Position numbers and translations under genes: made by a program | The notes under the pieces: model-generated | Told to the model about the DNA's origin: nothing | The model's input: only the letters and a program-made list of their open reading frames with translations | The model's database searches: none | Shown: in pieces, positions 24,861-35,747 of the stretch | How the letters are laid out: the number at the start of each line of letters is the position of its first letter | How positions within the stretch are numbered: position 1 is the stretch's first letter | DNA from: Clavelina lepadiformis | Lineage: Eukaryota; Chordata; Ascidiacea; Aplousobranchia; Clavelinidae | NCBI RefSeq assembly: GCF_947623445.1 | Contig: NC_135248.1 | Span: forward strand, 13,711,820 to 13,775,819 | Length of the DNA stretch: 64,000 bases | Reading direction: 5' to 3'

Positions 24861-26216
24861 TCACAAGTTGTGTGCAATTGCTCGAAGATAACTTTTTATG
24901 TCCATATTTGTTGAGTCATAATTTTCAACTATGCTCCTCAGACGTTGGTTGACAGCGTCGTAGCGCTTCTTCCGTGGTGGGCCATCGATTCCAGCACTCA
25001 ATTGTTCAATTAACAATTCGTTGGAACCTTGTTCCTGCTTAATTTTTTTGACGAGTCTGCGAAGCGTCGGATGGGATATTGAGACACGCTTGCTGAACGC
25101 ATTGTGCCATCCTTCAATGCTATTATTCGTTCGTGGAAGGTCATCTTGAACCCGGTGGAAGACATTCCAACATCGGATAGGAAATAGAGGTTGACGACGA
25201 TTCCTGCGACACAATCGTCCAATCCAAGTATTTTCAAAATAGTCAATGTATTCAGACAAGTGCTGCTCATCGTCGTCACTGAACGTGGCCAGGAAGTCCT
25301 CGAACCGTTGTACAACGTCTTCAGGCGGAACGAATGCCAGTGCCTGGAAGCATTTTATGCGAAGGGCGTGCTCTGCATCTTCATTGAACCACCGCTGCAG
25401 AGAGAGAGCCTGAATTTTCCGGAAGCTACATTGGCCAAAATGGAAAAGGCAGCCGAGAATTTCTGCCCGAGGGAAGCTGGAAGAAAGAGCATTATATGCT
25501 GCCATTTCAAAGTCTATTGTTACGGTTTCTGGGGCTATTCCTGGTCGCTGTTGTTCCAATAAACCAAAGATGCGATTGTACACAGCTTCAGATTTGTTCT
25601 CGGTAACGGTGTATACGAGTGGCACCGTGCGATTTTCATCGACCAGCGCGTGTATCGTGTACAGCTGGTATCCAAGTGGGGCAACATCGAATGTACCGTC
25701 ACAAAACCAATTAGCGCATTTGTTCAGTATATCCAGATTCTTTTGAGACGCAAACATATAGAATTCGTTCTCATCGTCTTCCTCGATAACGAAGGCTTCT
25801 CCCCTCGGTGTCACGCGGAGTTCATCCATCAAGCCGATTCCTTCTGGACATACGCGCTTTCGCTGTATCATCCGCTTTAATGATGTTGCTTTAGGGAGAG
25901 CACCAGCGGTGGCTAAGGATATATCCTGCGTTCCCCTCTGAATAATGTTTGAGGTACGTTCATCTGAATTGATTGCTCGATCTCGCATGCTGGCTTGTGC
26001 TCTTGCAACTATAACACGTGCAGGGTTTGGTGGATGACTGTGTTCAGATGGTGCTCTCTTGAGGCTGTCGTCCTCGGCTGTGGATAGACGGCTTTTGCAT
26101 TTGAGGTAGTCCTCACGTCTCCAGTAAGTTACGCCATTTGTTGTTTTGTCACGAACGTACAAGAAACCGTCCAAGGCCAACTTTCGTTTGCCTTTATCAC
26201 TTAAAATGAATTCCAT
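24861..26216 (-). CDS. MULE-family DDE transposase with FLYWCH-like N terminus
   Basis: Catalyses cut-and-paste movement of copy D and probably its relatives. I start at the ATG at 26216 (MEFILSDKGKRKL) because the preceding 45 in-frame codons are AT-rich and lack domain sequence; the frame then runs about 451 residues. Residues 1-80 carry a FLYWCH-like finger (GFLYV, YWRRED, KCKSRL, EHSH). The MULE core shows CDGTFDVAP (first Asp), VTIDFEMAAYNA (second Asp), ILGCLFHFGQC (the C-X-F-H signature) and TNNSIEGWHNAF (Glu in SIEGWH). The tail is basic (GPPRKKRYDAVNQRL). The first zinc-ligand Cys expected after YWR is Arg here. The DDE core looks intact. Confidence 0.9.
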   Translation of the reverse strand: MEFILSDKGKRKLALDGFLYVRDKTTNGVTYWRREDYLKCKSRLSTAEDDSLKRAPSEHSHPPNPARVIVARAQASMRDRAINSDERTSNIIQRGTQDISLATAGALPKATSLKRMIQRKRVCPEGIGLMDELRVTPRGEAFVIEEDDENEFYMFASQKNLDILNKCANWFCDGTFDVAPLGYQLYTIHALVDENRTVPLVYTVTENKSEAVYNRIFGLLEQQRPGIAPETVTIDFEMAAYNALSSSFPRAEILGCLFHFGQCSFRKIQALSLQRWFNEDAEHALRIKCFQALAFVPPEDVVQRFEDFLATFSDDDEQHLSEYIDYFENTWIGRLCRRNRRQPLFPIRCWNVFHRVQDDLPRTNNSIEGWHNAFSKRVSISHPTLRRLVKKIKQEQGSNELLIEQLSAGIDGPPRKKRYDAVNQRLRSIVENYDSTNMDIKSYLRAIAHNL

Positions 26217-26629
26217 TTCGATATGTATACAATCGTTATTAACGTGGAAAAAATTACAAGAATTCTTAAGATGTCTAAAATCAAATAGTGTGGAAATGTA
26301 AGTATACACAATATGATCAAATAATGTAATTATAATAGTCATATAACTCATAAATAGGGCAACCAGTTTTTTGACCCAAAAATTTTTAACTTTGACCTTA
26401 AAATTTGCAAAGTTTGACCTTTATTTTGCAACTTGCCTCATTGACAACTTGATGCCTCATTAATTACTTACCTGATGCCTCATTAATACTATAATTCACA
26501 CTCACTTCAGTATATTACACCACATTGCTGCAATCTCAATCGTACCAATCACAAAAAGAGCAAAATATTTGTGTTCACACTTCAACAACACAGCATTAAA
26601 GTGACACTTGATGCTGCTTGCTTTGTGAA

Positions 26630-26880
26630 AGTTTTTCAACATCTGGTGGCAAGTCATATGAAGCAAGAGCCAGAACATTTTCTAAATAGGCGTCGGAAAT
26701 GCGTGATCTTAGCTTGCTTTTCGTGAATTTCATTGTTGAAAACATTTGTTCACATGTGTACGTGCTACCAAGCATCGAAGCTATTTATTTTGCGCTGTCG
26801 GTCAAGCTGGGATAAAGACCACTTTCAAGAAGCTACTTTGTGTAAAAGTCAGACAGCGACATGCCCCTTGCTATTAAATT
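26630..26880 (-). pseudogene. hAT transposase fragment captured in copy D
   Basis: The minus strand reads the same CEQMFSTMKFTKSKLRSRI dimerisation block as in copies A, B and C, followed by a short tail ending VEKLS. An in-frame TAA precedes MASMLGS. It lies upstream of the MULE transposase, where it could act as leader or regulatory sequence. No catalytic residues are present. Confidence 0.65.
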
Positions 26881-28201
26881 TTGCCTTCAATTCCTTACTC
26901 TTTGTATCTATAATGACTAGTCTAGTCTACTGTACAGACAATCTCGTACTTAGTAATTCTCGTGCGTATTCTTGTGATATCTTATTAATATGTGGGCGGG
27001 CCGGCCGCCATGCGAAATCGAACACTTTATGATACAAATATAAAATATAGATATAAAATATAAATCGTCAACTTTATGATATATACATCACAATTCATTA
27101 ATGCACACCATTACAAAGACCGCACATCACAATGGCTCATGGTTCCAATGTTTGAGAAACACGCTAAAATCTTGCTTGAACTGTCGGTTCGATAAAGTGT
27201 CGTTCGATCAACTGTCGTTTTGATTAACTGTCGGTTCGATAAAGTGTCGTTCGATCAGCTGTCGTTTCGATAAAGTGTCGTTCGATCAACTGTCGGCTCG
27301 ATTAACTGTCGTTCGATAAAGTGTCTTTCGATCAGCTGTCGTTTCGATCAGGTGTCGTTCGATAAAGTGTCTTTCGATAAAGTGTCTTTCGATAAGGTGT
27401 CGTAGTACCATCACCACCACCCCCCAGCGATAGTAAAAAAGTATTTTCTGCCTTGGCAGGAACAATCGAACTACTACGAGGAAAGTACACCAAGGATACG
27501 GAGAAGAGCCGAGCGGGAGCGGAAACCCCACTAGAAGAAAGCCCGCAGTTAGACCCCGATGAGCGATCCTCGGAACGACCCTTGGAGCGAGACCAAAGTG
27601 ATAGCCGTGGAAACAAAAGAAAGAATAGAAGTGGAGAATCAGACGAACAACCAGAAGAACCCGAAGCACAGGGATTTATGGACGGACAAATTCCATACGA
27701 TGCTTCCGATCTCCCACCGAACCTAACACGCATGATCCCCTGCTCATGCGGACAGCACAATCGAATCCGGAGAAACAAGAGCTCATCAAGAACAATCCCG
27801 AATTTTAAAGAACCGAACTATTGTAAAGGTTGTACGGCAGCCCTTATGCGATGTGCCTGTACCTCATTCGCCGTAATACGAATCAACGACGGACTTAAGT
27901 CGTTCCAGTGCAAAGGATGTGAAATGACTTACGAACCAAATACCGAACACCTTAATGTCACTGTAAACTAAAGATTGTAAACCTCTATGTGTTTTCAGTT
28001 CTAGAACGAATCCTGGTTCAAACTCACGAAATGCATCGCCTTACTGTAATTTGCGTCTATTCCGAACATCGAAGTACTCGTGTTTACTTTTTCTGTGTCC
28101 CCTGTTTATACGATCATTTTTTTTCTCTCTTTTATTAAACGTGCCTTAACAATGTATTAAGAAACGTTTAATAAACCAAAACACAATAAAATCACGTTTA
28201 T

Positions 28202-29777
28202 AACAGTGACGTAAGATAAGACGAAAACAGAATGGCTATAGTTGCTTTAAACTCGATTCAACTTCGCTCGTTGCTGGATATTCACCTTTTGACTTCGGCG
28301 CAGTCTTGTTTTCTTTTTTTATGACGTCTTAACTACTGTATAATGTTTCTATTGAAGGAACAGCTGAATCAAAGAATATAAAATATTTAATGGTCTTTTT
28401 TGAAAAACATATAAAAGGTATTTTATACTCTTTGGTCTAAAATCAAAAAATATCTATGGTATAGTGATGTACATCTTCGGATTAAGGAAAATCTTCACAC
28501 GATTTTGCGACTCATCCGCTGTTCAATCTTTCTCCTACTTTACATCGATTTGATGTTAGTCGTTATGGTAGCAGTGAAACTTATTGGGAAATAGTTCTAT
28601 TCCACACAAGGTCAAAAATTTATTGAACAAAGCAAAAAAATGTTGTCAAGGTTAAGTGTCGTCAGTCCGAATTTTTCGTGAAACCAACGCCATTAATTTG
28701 CTTATGTCTGAATTAAGTTTTGAACTATTTCGATTAATTACTTAAAGGATTATATAAATGAAATTATATATCGTATTCAAACATATTTGTCGCCATTCCT
28801 GCCGATTGGTGATATTGCTTTCTGTAGGTACATTCTCCAGATGAACAGTTTTCTACCGTGAAATCCGCCTTGCTCGACAGATGATGAAGCTTTCTAGAAT
28901 CTAGATTCTAGACCGTTGTCATAATCTAGATTCTAGAGCAAAAGAGACTCAAGTTTGATTACACGACAATTCGTTTTGATTCCTTTTGGAGTTGCATATC
29001 TTTTTCGGCAATACTTTTGCAGAGATACATCGGACGTGAGAAAACAAATCTGTATTGGACCAGTAACGAACTTTAGAAATGAGCTAACCACTGAATGAAT
29101 TAACAAACGGTAAGCAAGGCCTAAGCATGTCAGTGGCATCTCCTTGCAAGACTCCAGATTCTTTGCGTAAAAGAATTAAATTTTACTGGAATGTTAAAGA
29201 ACTTAAGAAGCAAATTATCGACTGAATGAATCGACAAAGAGCGAACGAAAAATAAAACAAAGTACTCAACGTTAATTAACTTAGGAACATACAGTATAAT
29301 ATACGAGAATGTTGAGTAGCCTGGCTAAACGCGAAGGTTAGCTTACTGCTAAAACGTAATTATACGAGTAGATGCAAAGTGATATGGGGAATGATGGTGG
29401 TAGGTTGCTTTTAGGTTGGCCTACAGCCAGGACTAATAGTCTTACTGTTTGACTCCGAGATAATTGTCTTTGACTCCGTTGCGTTTACTGTCTCTATAAT
29501 GTTTCTTCAAATCAACACCAACTTCATAAAGTCTAATTGTTATATAGTCCGAATAGGTTGTATCGAATTAGAAACGTTTACACCATTTTCCACATTTAAA
29601 CATCGTTATAACTCGAATTCAGTAATGCTTCCAATTCCGAATAATTCAGCAATCACTTCAATTCGGCAGAACAGAAGAAAGAGCCAAAATCCGAGAGTTT
29701 AGAAGAGTTTTCTAAGAGAGCGATTTAAACGAAACATTAGCTTTTATACTCCGTATTTTAACCAATGATCGAGTGCC
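28202..29777. other. Non-coding stretch between the retroposed copy and MULE copy B
   Basis: No gene seen. It contains a 20-bp perfect palindrome built on TCTAGA (28893-28912) with a partial repeat at 28923-28936. About 29465-29556 matches about 63118-63207 inside another element (ACTCCGTTGCG, TCTATAATGTTTCTT, TCATAAAGTCTAATTG), so part of this stretch is an old dispersed repeat. Confidence 0.45.
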
Positions 29778-29786
29778 AAACTAGCC

Positions 29787-31615
29787 GGTACTATGACACC
29801 TTATCGAAAGACACTTTATCGAAAGACACTTTATCGAACGACACCTGATCGAAACGACAGATGATCGAAAGACACTTTATCGAACGACAGTTAATCGAGC
29901 CGACAGTTGATCGAACGACACTTTATCGAACCGACAGTTAATCAAAACGACAGTTGATCGAACGACACTTTATCGAACCGACAGTTCAAGCAAGATTTTA
30001 GCGTGTTTCTCAAACATTGGAACAATGAGCCATTGTGATGTGCGGTCTTTGTAATGGTGTGCATTAATGAATTGTGATGTATATATCATAAAGTTGACGA
30101 TTTATATTTTATATCTATATTTTATATTTGTATCATAAAGTGTTCGATTTCGCATGGCGGCCGGCCCGCCCACATATTAATAAGATATCACAAGAATACG
30201 CACGAGAATTACTAAGTACGAGATTGTCTGTACAGTAGACTAGACTAATCATTATAGATACAAAGAGTAAGGAATTGAAGGCAAAATTTTATAGCAAAGG
30301 GCATGTCGCTGCCTGACTTTTACACAAAGTAGCTTCTTGAAAGTAGTCTTTATCCCAGCTTGACCGACAGCGCAAAATAAATGGCTTCGATGCTTGGTAG
30401 CACGTACACATGTGAACAAATATTTTCAACAATGAAATTCACGAAAAGCAAGCTAAGATCACGCATTTCCGGCGCCTATTTGGAATTGGAATGGAATATG
30501 ATATTAATAATGATATTGGAATGTCTTCCACCGGGTTCAAGATGACCTTCCACGAACGAATAATAGCATTGAAGGATGGCACAATGCGTTCAGCAAGCGT
30601 GTCTCAATATCCCATCCGACGCTTCGCAGACTCGTCAAAAAAATTAAGCAGGAACAAGGTTCCAACGAAATGTTAATTGAGCAATTGAGTGCTGGAATCG
30701 ATGGCCCACCTCGGAAGAAGCGCTACGACACTGTCAACCAACGGCTGAAGAGCATAGTCGAAAATTATGACTCAACGAATATGGACATAAAAAGTTATCT
30801 TCGAGCAATTGCACACAACTTGTAATTAAATGAATGCGATTGAAATGTGCACTTCGTCAGTTGTCGTGCTTTTAACAGTGCATATCGTCAGTTGTTTCGA
30901 TAAATTGTGGATCTTTTAACCCTATCCTAACCAGGCTCGCGAGTTTACTAAAAAAACTAGGTGTGGCCAACCCCGCACACACATTTGCAATCGTTAATTA
31001 CTAGAAACCTATGCGTCGTAGACGATGAGATTATTACAGGTTAGTAGAAACATCATCTGGCTTCCTGTATACATCATAATTGTAAAACTAAAGAAAGTGA
31101 ATTTAGTGTAAATTAGGTATTTCTAAAAGTGACACATTTCTATAAATTCTTCTTGTTACGCCGCGCCCCCGCTGTGAAAAGAGAACGAAAAAGAATAGTT
31201 AGTCAAGTTATTGGTGCGTAAATGAGTAATACGCTTCAATGCGGAGAGAGAGCAAAATTATATAAATATCACAATATCTCAAAAATTACAAAATCCAACT
31301 TTATCAAACAAACATGGACAGATAGCTGAACATCACAATGACTCATTGTTTCAATGTTTGAGAAACACGCAAAAATCTTGCTTGAACTGTCGGTTCGATA
31401 AAGTGTTGTTCGATCAACTGTCGTTTTGATTAACTGTCGGTTCGATAAAGTGTCGTTTGATCAACTTTCGGTTCGATAAAGTGTCGTTCGATCAACTGTC
31501 GTTTCGATCAGGTGTCGTTTCGATCAGGTGTCGTTCGATTAAGTGTCTTTCGATAAAGTGTCGTTCGATTAAGTGTCGTTCGATAAAGTGTCTTTCGATC
31601 AGGTGTCGCGTCACG
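29787..31615 (+). mobile_element. Non-autonomous MULE/Foldback element, copy B
   Basis: Perfect 9-bp duplication AAACTAGCC (29778-29786 and 31616-31624). Ends are GGTACTATGACACC and the inverse of CGTGACGCGACACC. Terminal arrays of 15-16-bp units at about 29787-29987 and 31388-31615. The interior holds the hAT fragment (about 30285-30480, +), the transposase 3' third (about 30511-30824, +, including the SIEGWH-equivalent region) and the conserved subterminal block. Most of the transposase is deleted. Confidence 0.92.
30511..30824 (+). pseudogene. MULE transposase C-terminal remnant in copy B
   Basis: It is collinear with the last ~100 codons of the copy D transposase: the frame runs through WNVFHRVQDDL, the Glu-bearing SIEGWH block and GPPRKKRYDTVNQRLKS to a TAA. 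Both catalytic Asp regions are missing, so it cannot act alone. Confidence 0.75.
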
Positions 31616-32197
31616 AAACTAGCCATACAATGACACGTATCTACTTGTCCATGTTACATTCTAAGCTTTTATCACAAAGAATTAAAATCGATTTACATCG
31701 GGTACGGAAAACCACTTGACACACTTAACTACGTCACATGTCGATTTGTACTAATATTGAATAAGGATTACTAGGAAGAATACATTCGAAATTTGTTTAG
31801 AGTTTGACTGGAAACACAAAAATTGTTTAACAATGCCAATTATAGAACTTGTTATAATTTGTTATCACGATCGCCACAGTGACGTGGAGGACTAATTTGA
31901 CGCGGTAGGTCACTTCAACTTAGTGCAGGTCAGTTTGGTAGATCAGGATGATATTGGCCTAAGCAACGTTGCATATCGTATTTATGTATAGATGGTCATT
32001 GGTCAGCCTTCAATCAATTTACGTAAAATTACTTGTCACTCTTAACAAAACTCAAATGTGGGCATATTATTTTTCGTTCAGTTAACTCGTTGCCCGTTAC
32101 TCGTTAACTTACCTAATTTAACAAACTTATTATTATGAGACTGACTCCATGGAGACTGATTGAACTCCTGGCAAAGATTGCGTGCCCTACGGTATGG

Positions 32198-32593
32198 GGT
32201 ACTATGACACTTTATCGAAAGACACTTTATCGAACGACAGTTAATCGAACCGACAGATGATCAGACAAATTTGGTGACTTTTCATAAAAAATGTTCAGCT
32301 ATCTGTCCATGTTTGTTTGGTAAAGTTGGATTTTGTAATTTTTGAGATATTGTGATATTTATATAATTTTGCTTTCTCCGCATTGAAGCGTAACGTTTTC
32401 GTTAACTCATTTACGCACCAATAACTTGACTAACTATTCTCTTTCGTTCTCTTCTCAAAGCGGGGGCGTGGTGTAACAAGAAGAATTTCTAGAAATGTGT
32501 CACTTTTAGAAATACCTAATTTACACTAAATCCACTTTCACTTCGATAAACTGTAGTTCGATAAAGTGTCTTTCGATTAGGTGTCGGGTCACG
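32198..32593 (+). mobile_element. Short MULE/Foldback derivative, copy E
   Basis: It starts GGTACTATGACACTTTATCG and ends with the inverse of CGTGACCCGACACC. Only two to four 15-16-bp units remain at each end, and the interior is only the conserved subterminal block (TTCAGCTATCTGTCCATG). Flanks give no clean 9-bp duplication (at best 7 of 9), so it is older or rearranged. Confidence 0.75.
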
Positions 32594-32744
32594 GAATAGA
32601 AAGCTTGTAGTGCAAGAGACGAGAATTAGGTATATAAAATTGTTATTAAAAAATAAAGGTATTAAAATGAAGTGGTGTATTGCTTGAAACAAAATTAAAG
32701 TTGCCTTAAAGATCTGGTAGGTTACAGCTAAACCTTCCCTGAGA

Positions 32745-33165
32745 CCGCCTTCTCTTAAAGCCAGGGGGAGTCCGCCCAACCGTTGACCATCGTTTCATTT
32801 CCTGTAATTACCTGTAACCTGTCACTAACCGCCGCAATCGCGCAAAAATGAAACAACGAAGTTGGGCGGACAAGCATTTGGGGACCCAAGAAGAAATTTC
32901 TTACATCTTTTCTATGGAGGAAAAGGCAAAAACAAAACAACAACTCATGACCCTACCTCATCTAGCAAATGTTAGAGGGGCCAAGCCTGTTCAAACTATT
33001 CGATAATTCGCGTCGGATCTTCCAAATGTCACCTCAGGTACAACTGATGTATACCCGGGGTACCTGAAACAAATTTACCATCGCATTTGCGTTGACAATA
33101 TAAAAGAACAATATAAAAGAAAAGAAAAAAGAAGTAGAAAAACACACAAAAATACAAAACTTACG
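32745..33165. repeat. Dispersed repeat, first copy
   Basis: About 420 bp, matching 44409-44650 and 45895-46105 with shared phrases such as TCTTAAAGCCAGGGGGA, ACAAGCATTTGGGGAC, CAACAACTCATGACCC and TACCATCGCATTTGC. No open frame was recognised. Here the repeat is uninterrupted; the second copy is split. Confidence 0.75.
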
Positions 33166-34957
33166 TTTGTAGAAGCTTCGGTACGACCAAATAATTACGT
33201 CCATGTTTGTATTTTGAAGTTTATTGCGTCAATTTGGTTGATTTTCATTTCATTTCATTTCCACGGACATCATAGATTGCTGGTTTAAGCTCAAAATTAC
33301 TTCTCAGCTTTTTACGCGGATAATTTTGGAAGGAAGCCAGACTTTAATCAACGCGCGCCGCGCCGAATGCCAGGTGACGTAACAAACAAATAAAGAAACT
33401 CGTGGTCATTTTATTTTGACGGTGGCTGAGAAGGTCGCAACTGTAAGAACTTGTGCGTTGGCTTGGTCAGCTCAACATTTCCAGAGTTGAGTGAAAGCTT
33501 GTTCTGGTACGTTTGGTGAGTTGCGAACATTCAGTATTTTGTTGATAGCGATAAACATGCTTATGATAGTGGTATATTTTGTCCAAACTTGTTAGCTTGT
33601 CTGAACTTAATATGATGTAGCACAATTGTATTGTTGGCATCTTGCATGTTTGTAAAAGTTTTACCACTTTTTCCTTGTCATTAATTGTGCGAGAGCATGT
33701 TCTTTATTGTGCTATGACTAAATGGCTGAAGATTATGAGACTGTCAGTTTGAAGTTTTGGTTTATTGAATACATTTTCGGTTGACGTTTATATCTGTTAT
33801 TTAAACTGGTTTATAGCTTGCTAGGTTATATAAGTACAAGTTAGCTTTCAAACTGGTTTTGGCTTGTTATATTTTTGTAAATAATATGACAACATTTTTG
33901 ATCAAATTTTGTAATCTACTATTATAGGCTTAAGTTTTTGTTGTAAAATATAATACGTTTTTAACCCGGAAACTTTAGATGCAAAATAGCGTAAATTCAA
34001 CTTCAATCAAGCCATTATGTTTGTAGGTTCAAGCGGTGATTCTCGGATCAACAAGCCGCCAATGACGTACACTTTCTAGAAAAATTCTGTCTTTCAGCGG
34101 AACAAAGTTTTCATTCTTATGCAGCTAATTCTCATAATTAAGGGGCTGTAGCAAACTGTAGAATTGTTTATTACAGTTCACATACTGTAGTGGATCAGCT
34201 TTGTTCATGTGATTAGTGAAGTTCTCCAATCATAATGTATTCATGAAATTTCAACTACTTTTGGTGTTAATTTTTGAGCTGTCGCTATTTCAACGAAAAC
34301 ATCGTACATTCATAATTACCTTTCCATACCTCACGTTAACTAAACTTCAATATTTTATCATATACTGTTGATAACTAAACCTAACAATATATGTTTTTTA
34401 GACTAAATCAAATACCCAGTAAAATCAAAGCAGCTTCGAAGACTGACTGCGTGACCTATTTCAAGTTCGGCTGAGAGTGAAATAGTCAGTTACTTTTTTG
34501 CGGTCCATTTAACAAAATTAAAGACACGTTTAAGCCGTGTGAATTATATGGTGGGCCTCTAGTGGACACCAAATCACTCAATGCTAATAGTGTTTTGAAG
34601 TTTTCAAGAAATTTTCCATGTTTATGAGGTTTAGCCACGCTACAAAACGCTGTTCAAATTTTTTTCAAGCTTGTCGTTTGCTGACCTGGATGTCGTACAT
34701 GTTGTTTTGGTGGAGCTGCTTCGTATCCTGCTTCACCTTGTGGTTGAAACGCAGGAGAGGTCGACCAATAGGCCTGGATCTAGAGATGACTTCACTGTGA
34801 GAGATGTCCTTTGAAATTCCGACATAGGGACGTCGGCGACCTTGCCTTCACTTTTCAAGCTAGCGTGCTTTTATGTGATAGAGTAGCTGCAGCCAGTGCG
34901 CTCGGTCACACTGCTGTTCCTGATCTTGGTGCGCCACGTGACTCCAGACAGCGCCTA
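33166..34957. other. Non-coding stretch
   Basis: AT-rich; no exon, RNA gene or transposon terminus recognised. Open frames are short and without domain signature. Confidence 0.3.
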
Positions 34958-34961
34958 TTAA

Positions 34962-35480
34962 GGTGTCAAACACGTACAGAATTTGGCTAAAACTTAGTAT
35001 GAAAGTAGCTAAAATTGGGTTTTTTAGACCAAAAATTCTAGTGTTTATTTTGGGCCTCTGTTATTTTGTTTTTTTAATGGCATTTTATGGAATGGCAGTT
35101 CAAAGAATACTAAATTGACATGCAAAATTTCAGTGAGCCCCATAGAGGATATTTCGAGCAAACAGTCTTTTAGTAAATTCACTGTATAATAAAACAAACA
35201 AAGATTTTATGGCATTTTTTGGTGTTCGACCTTAAAGCCTTCAGCTTTCTCTTCTGTCACGTACATGTTTCTCATTTACTAGGTTGTTTGCTTTCGTTAC
35301 GCTTTTGTGGCAGATACTGCGCATCAGTGTTGGTGCTGATGACCATCGAGAACCTCCCGCATTTGTTTGCAAAATCATTCATGAGTGTAAGGCCGCTTGT
35401 ACACTTGGCAAAGTTCTCTAAAATGTATCCTTTAGTTGTACACAAACTTTCGTGCCGTCAGTTAAGGATCTAATGAGCAC
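34962..35480 (+). mobile_element. piggyBac-family remnant
   Basis: It begins directly after a TTAA (34958-34961). About 34979-35222 matches 57869-58122, the leader of a second piggyBac copy, up to the same ATGGCATTTTTTGGTG start region. Downstream, the frame at 35338-35450 reads TIENLPHLF and SVRPLVHLAKFSKMYPLVV, resembling the conserved region before the second catalytic Asp of piggyBac transposases. Most of the enzyme is deleted and no right end was found. Confidence 0.55.
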
Positions 35481-35747
35481 GATGGGCCGTCCTTGTTCTC
35501 GATACTTTTCTGGGTTAGTTGGATAGAGAAAATAAAGTCAATTGATGACCTGTTTCTATAAAGTCGCCTTATGATTCGGGATAAAAACTGTCTGCTAAGA
35601 TTTATAAACGTTCAAATTTTACTCTGGCAATAACTTCGCCAACAACGCTCACCAAAGAGATATCTCTACGGTTGGTACAAGCTTTTCTAGTTGCTGTTGT
35701 TGCCACGGCACTATTCAGCTCCTCGAGAGTTGTCAATTGTTTAAACT

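Larger units (their letters stand above)
24027..27409 (-). mobile_element. MULE/Foldback-type DNA transposon with transposase gene, copy D
   Basis: Perfect 9-bp duplication ATCACCACC at 24018-24026 and 27410-27418. Ends are CGTGACCCGACACC on the left and, inverted, GGTACTACGACACC on the right. Terminal arrays (about 24027-24253 and 27179-27409) consist of 15-16-bp GAC-starting units. In transcription order (minus): terminal array, captured hAT fragment, transposase ORF, conserved subterminal block (about 24310-24730), terminal array. It is the only copy here with a long transposase, so it is the likely master of the family. It is nested in the gag-like ORF. Confidence 0.92.
21673..27971 (+). 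pseudogene. Gag-like ORF with zinc knuckle, interrupted twice
   Basis: Coding pieces: 21673-21960 (ATG, 96 codons, RRM-like alpha/beta pattern), 23644-24026 (basic region and a CCHC knuckle, CSFCTEQGHKFKEC, spacing C-X2-C-X4-H-X4-C, then an Arg/Glu-rich tail) and 27419-27971 (acidic linker and a Cys-rich end with CSCGQH, CKGC, CAC and CKGC, stop TAA). Discounting each inserted element plus one copy of its 9-bp target keeps all three pieces in one frame, about 407 codons with no internal stop. RRM-like plus zinc-knuckle layout is typical of non-LTR retrotransposon ORF1 and some domesticated gag genes. Function is unknown. As it stands it cannot encode the full protein. Confidence 0.75.
21507..28201 (+). 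mobile_element. Gag-only retroposed element with 16-bp TSD, split by two MULE insertions
   Basis: A 16-bp sequence, ATAAAATCACGTTTAT, occurs perfectly at 21507-21522 and 28186-28201. Between these lies one open frame, a short 5' leader and an AT-rich 3' tail ending AATAAACCAAAACACA. Without the two nested elements and their duplicated targets the copy would be about 1.6 kb. A long, exact, variable-length duplication and an A-rich 3' end are LINE-style hallmarks. No reverse transcriptase is present, so it is either an ORF1-only (half-LINE-like) element or a retroposed host gene. Confidence 0.72.

Noticed and set aside
29787..31615. LTR retrotransposon, because of long similar ends
   Set aside because: The ends are inverted, not direct, repeats; the target duplication is 9 bp and the coding remnants are MULE transposase.
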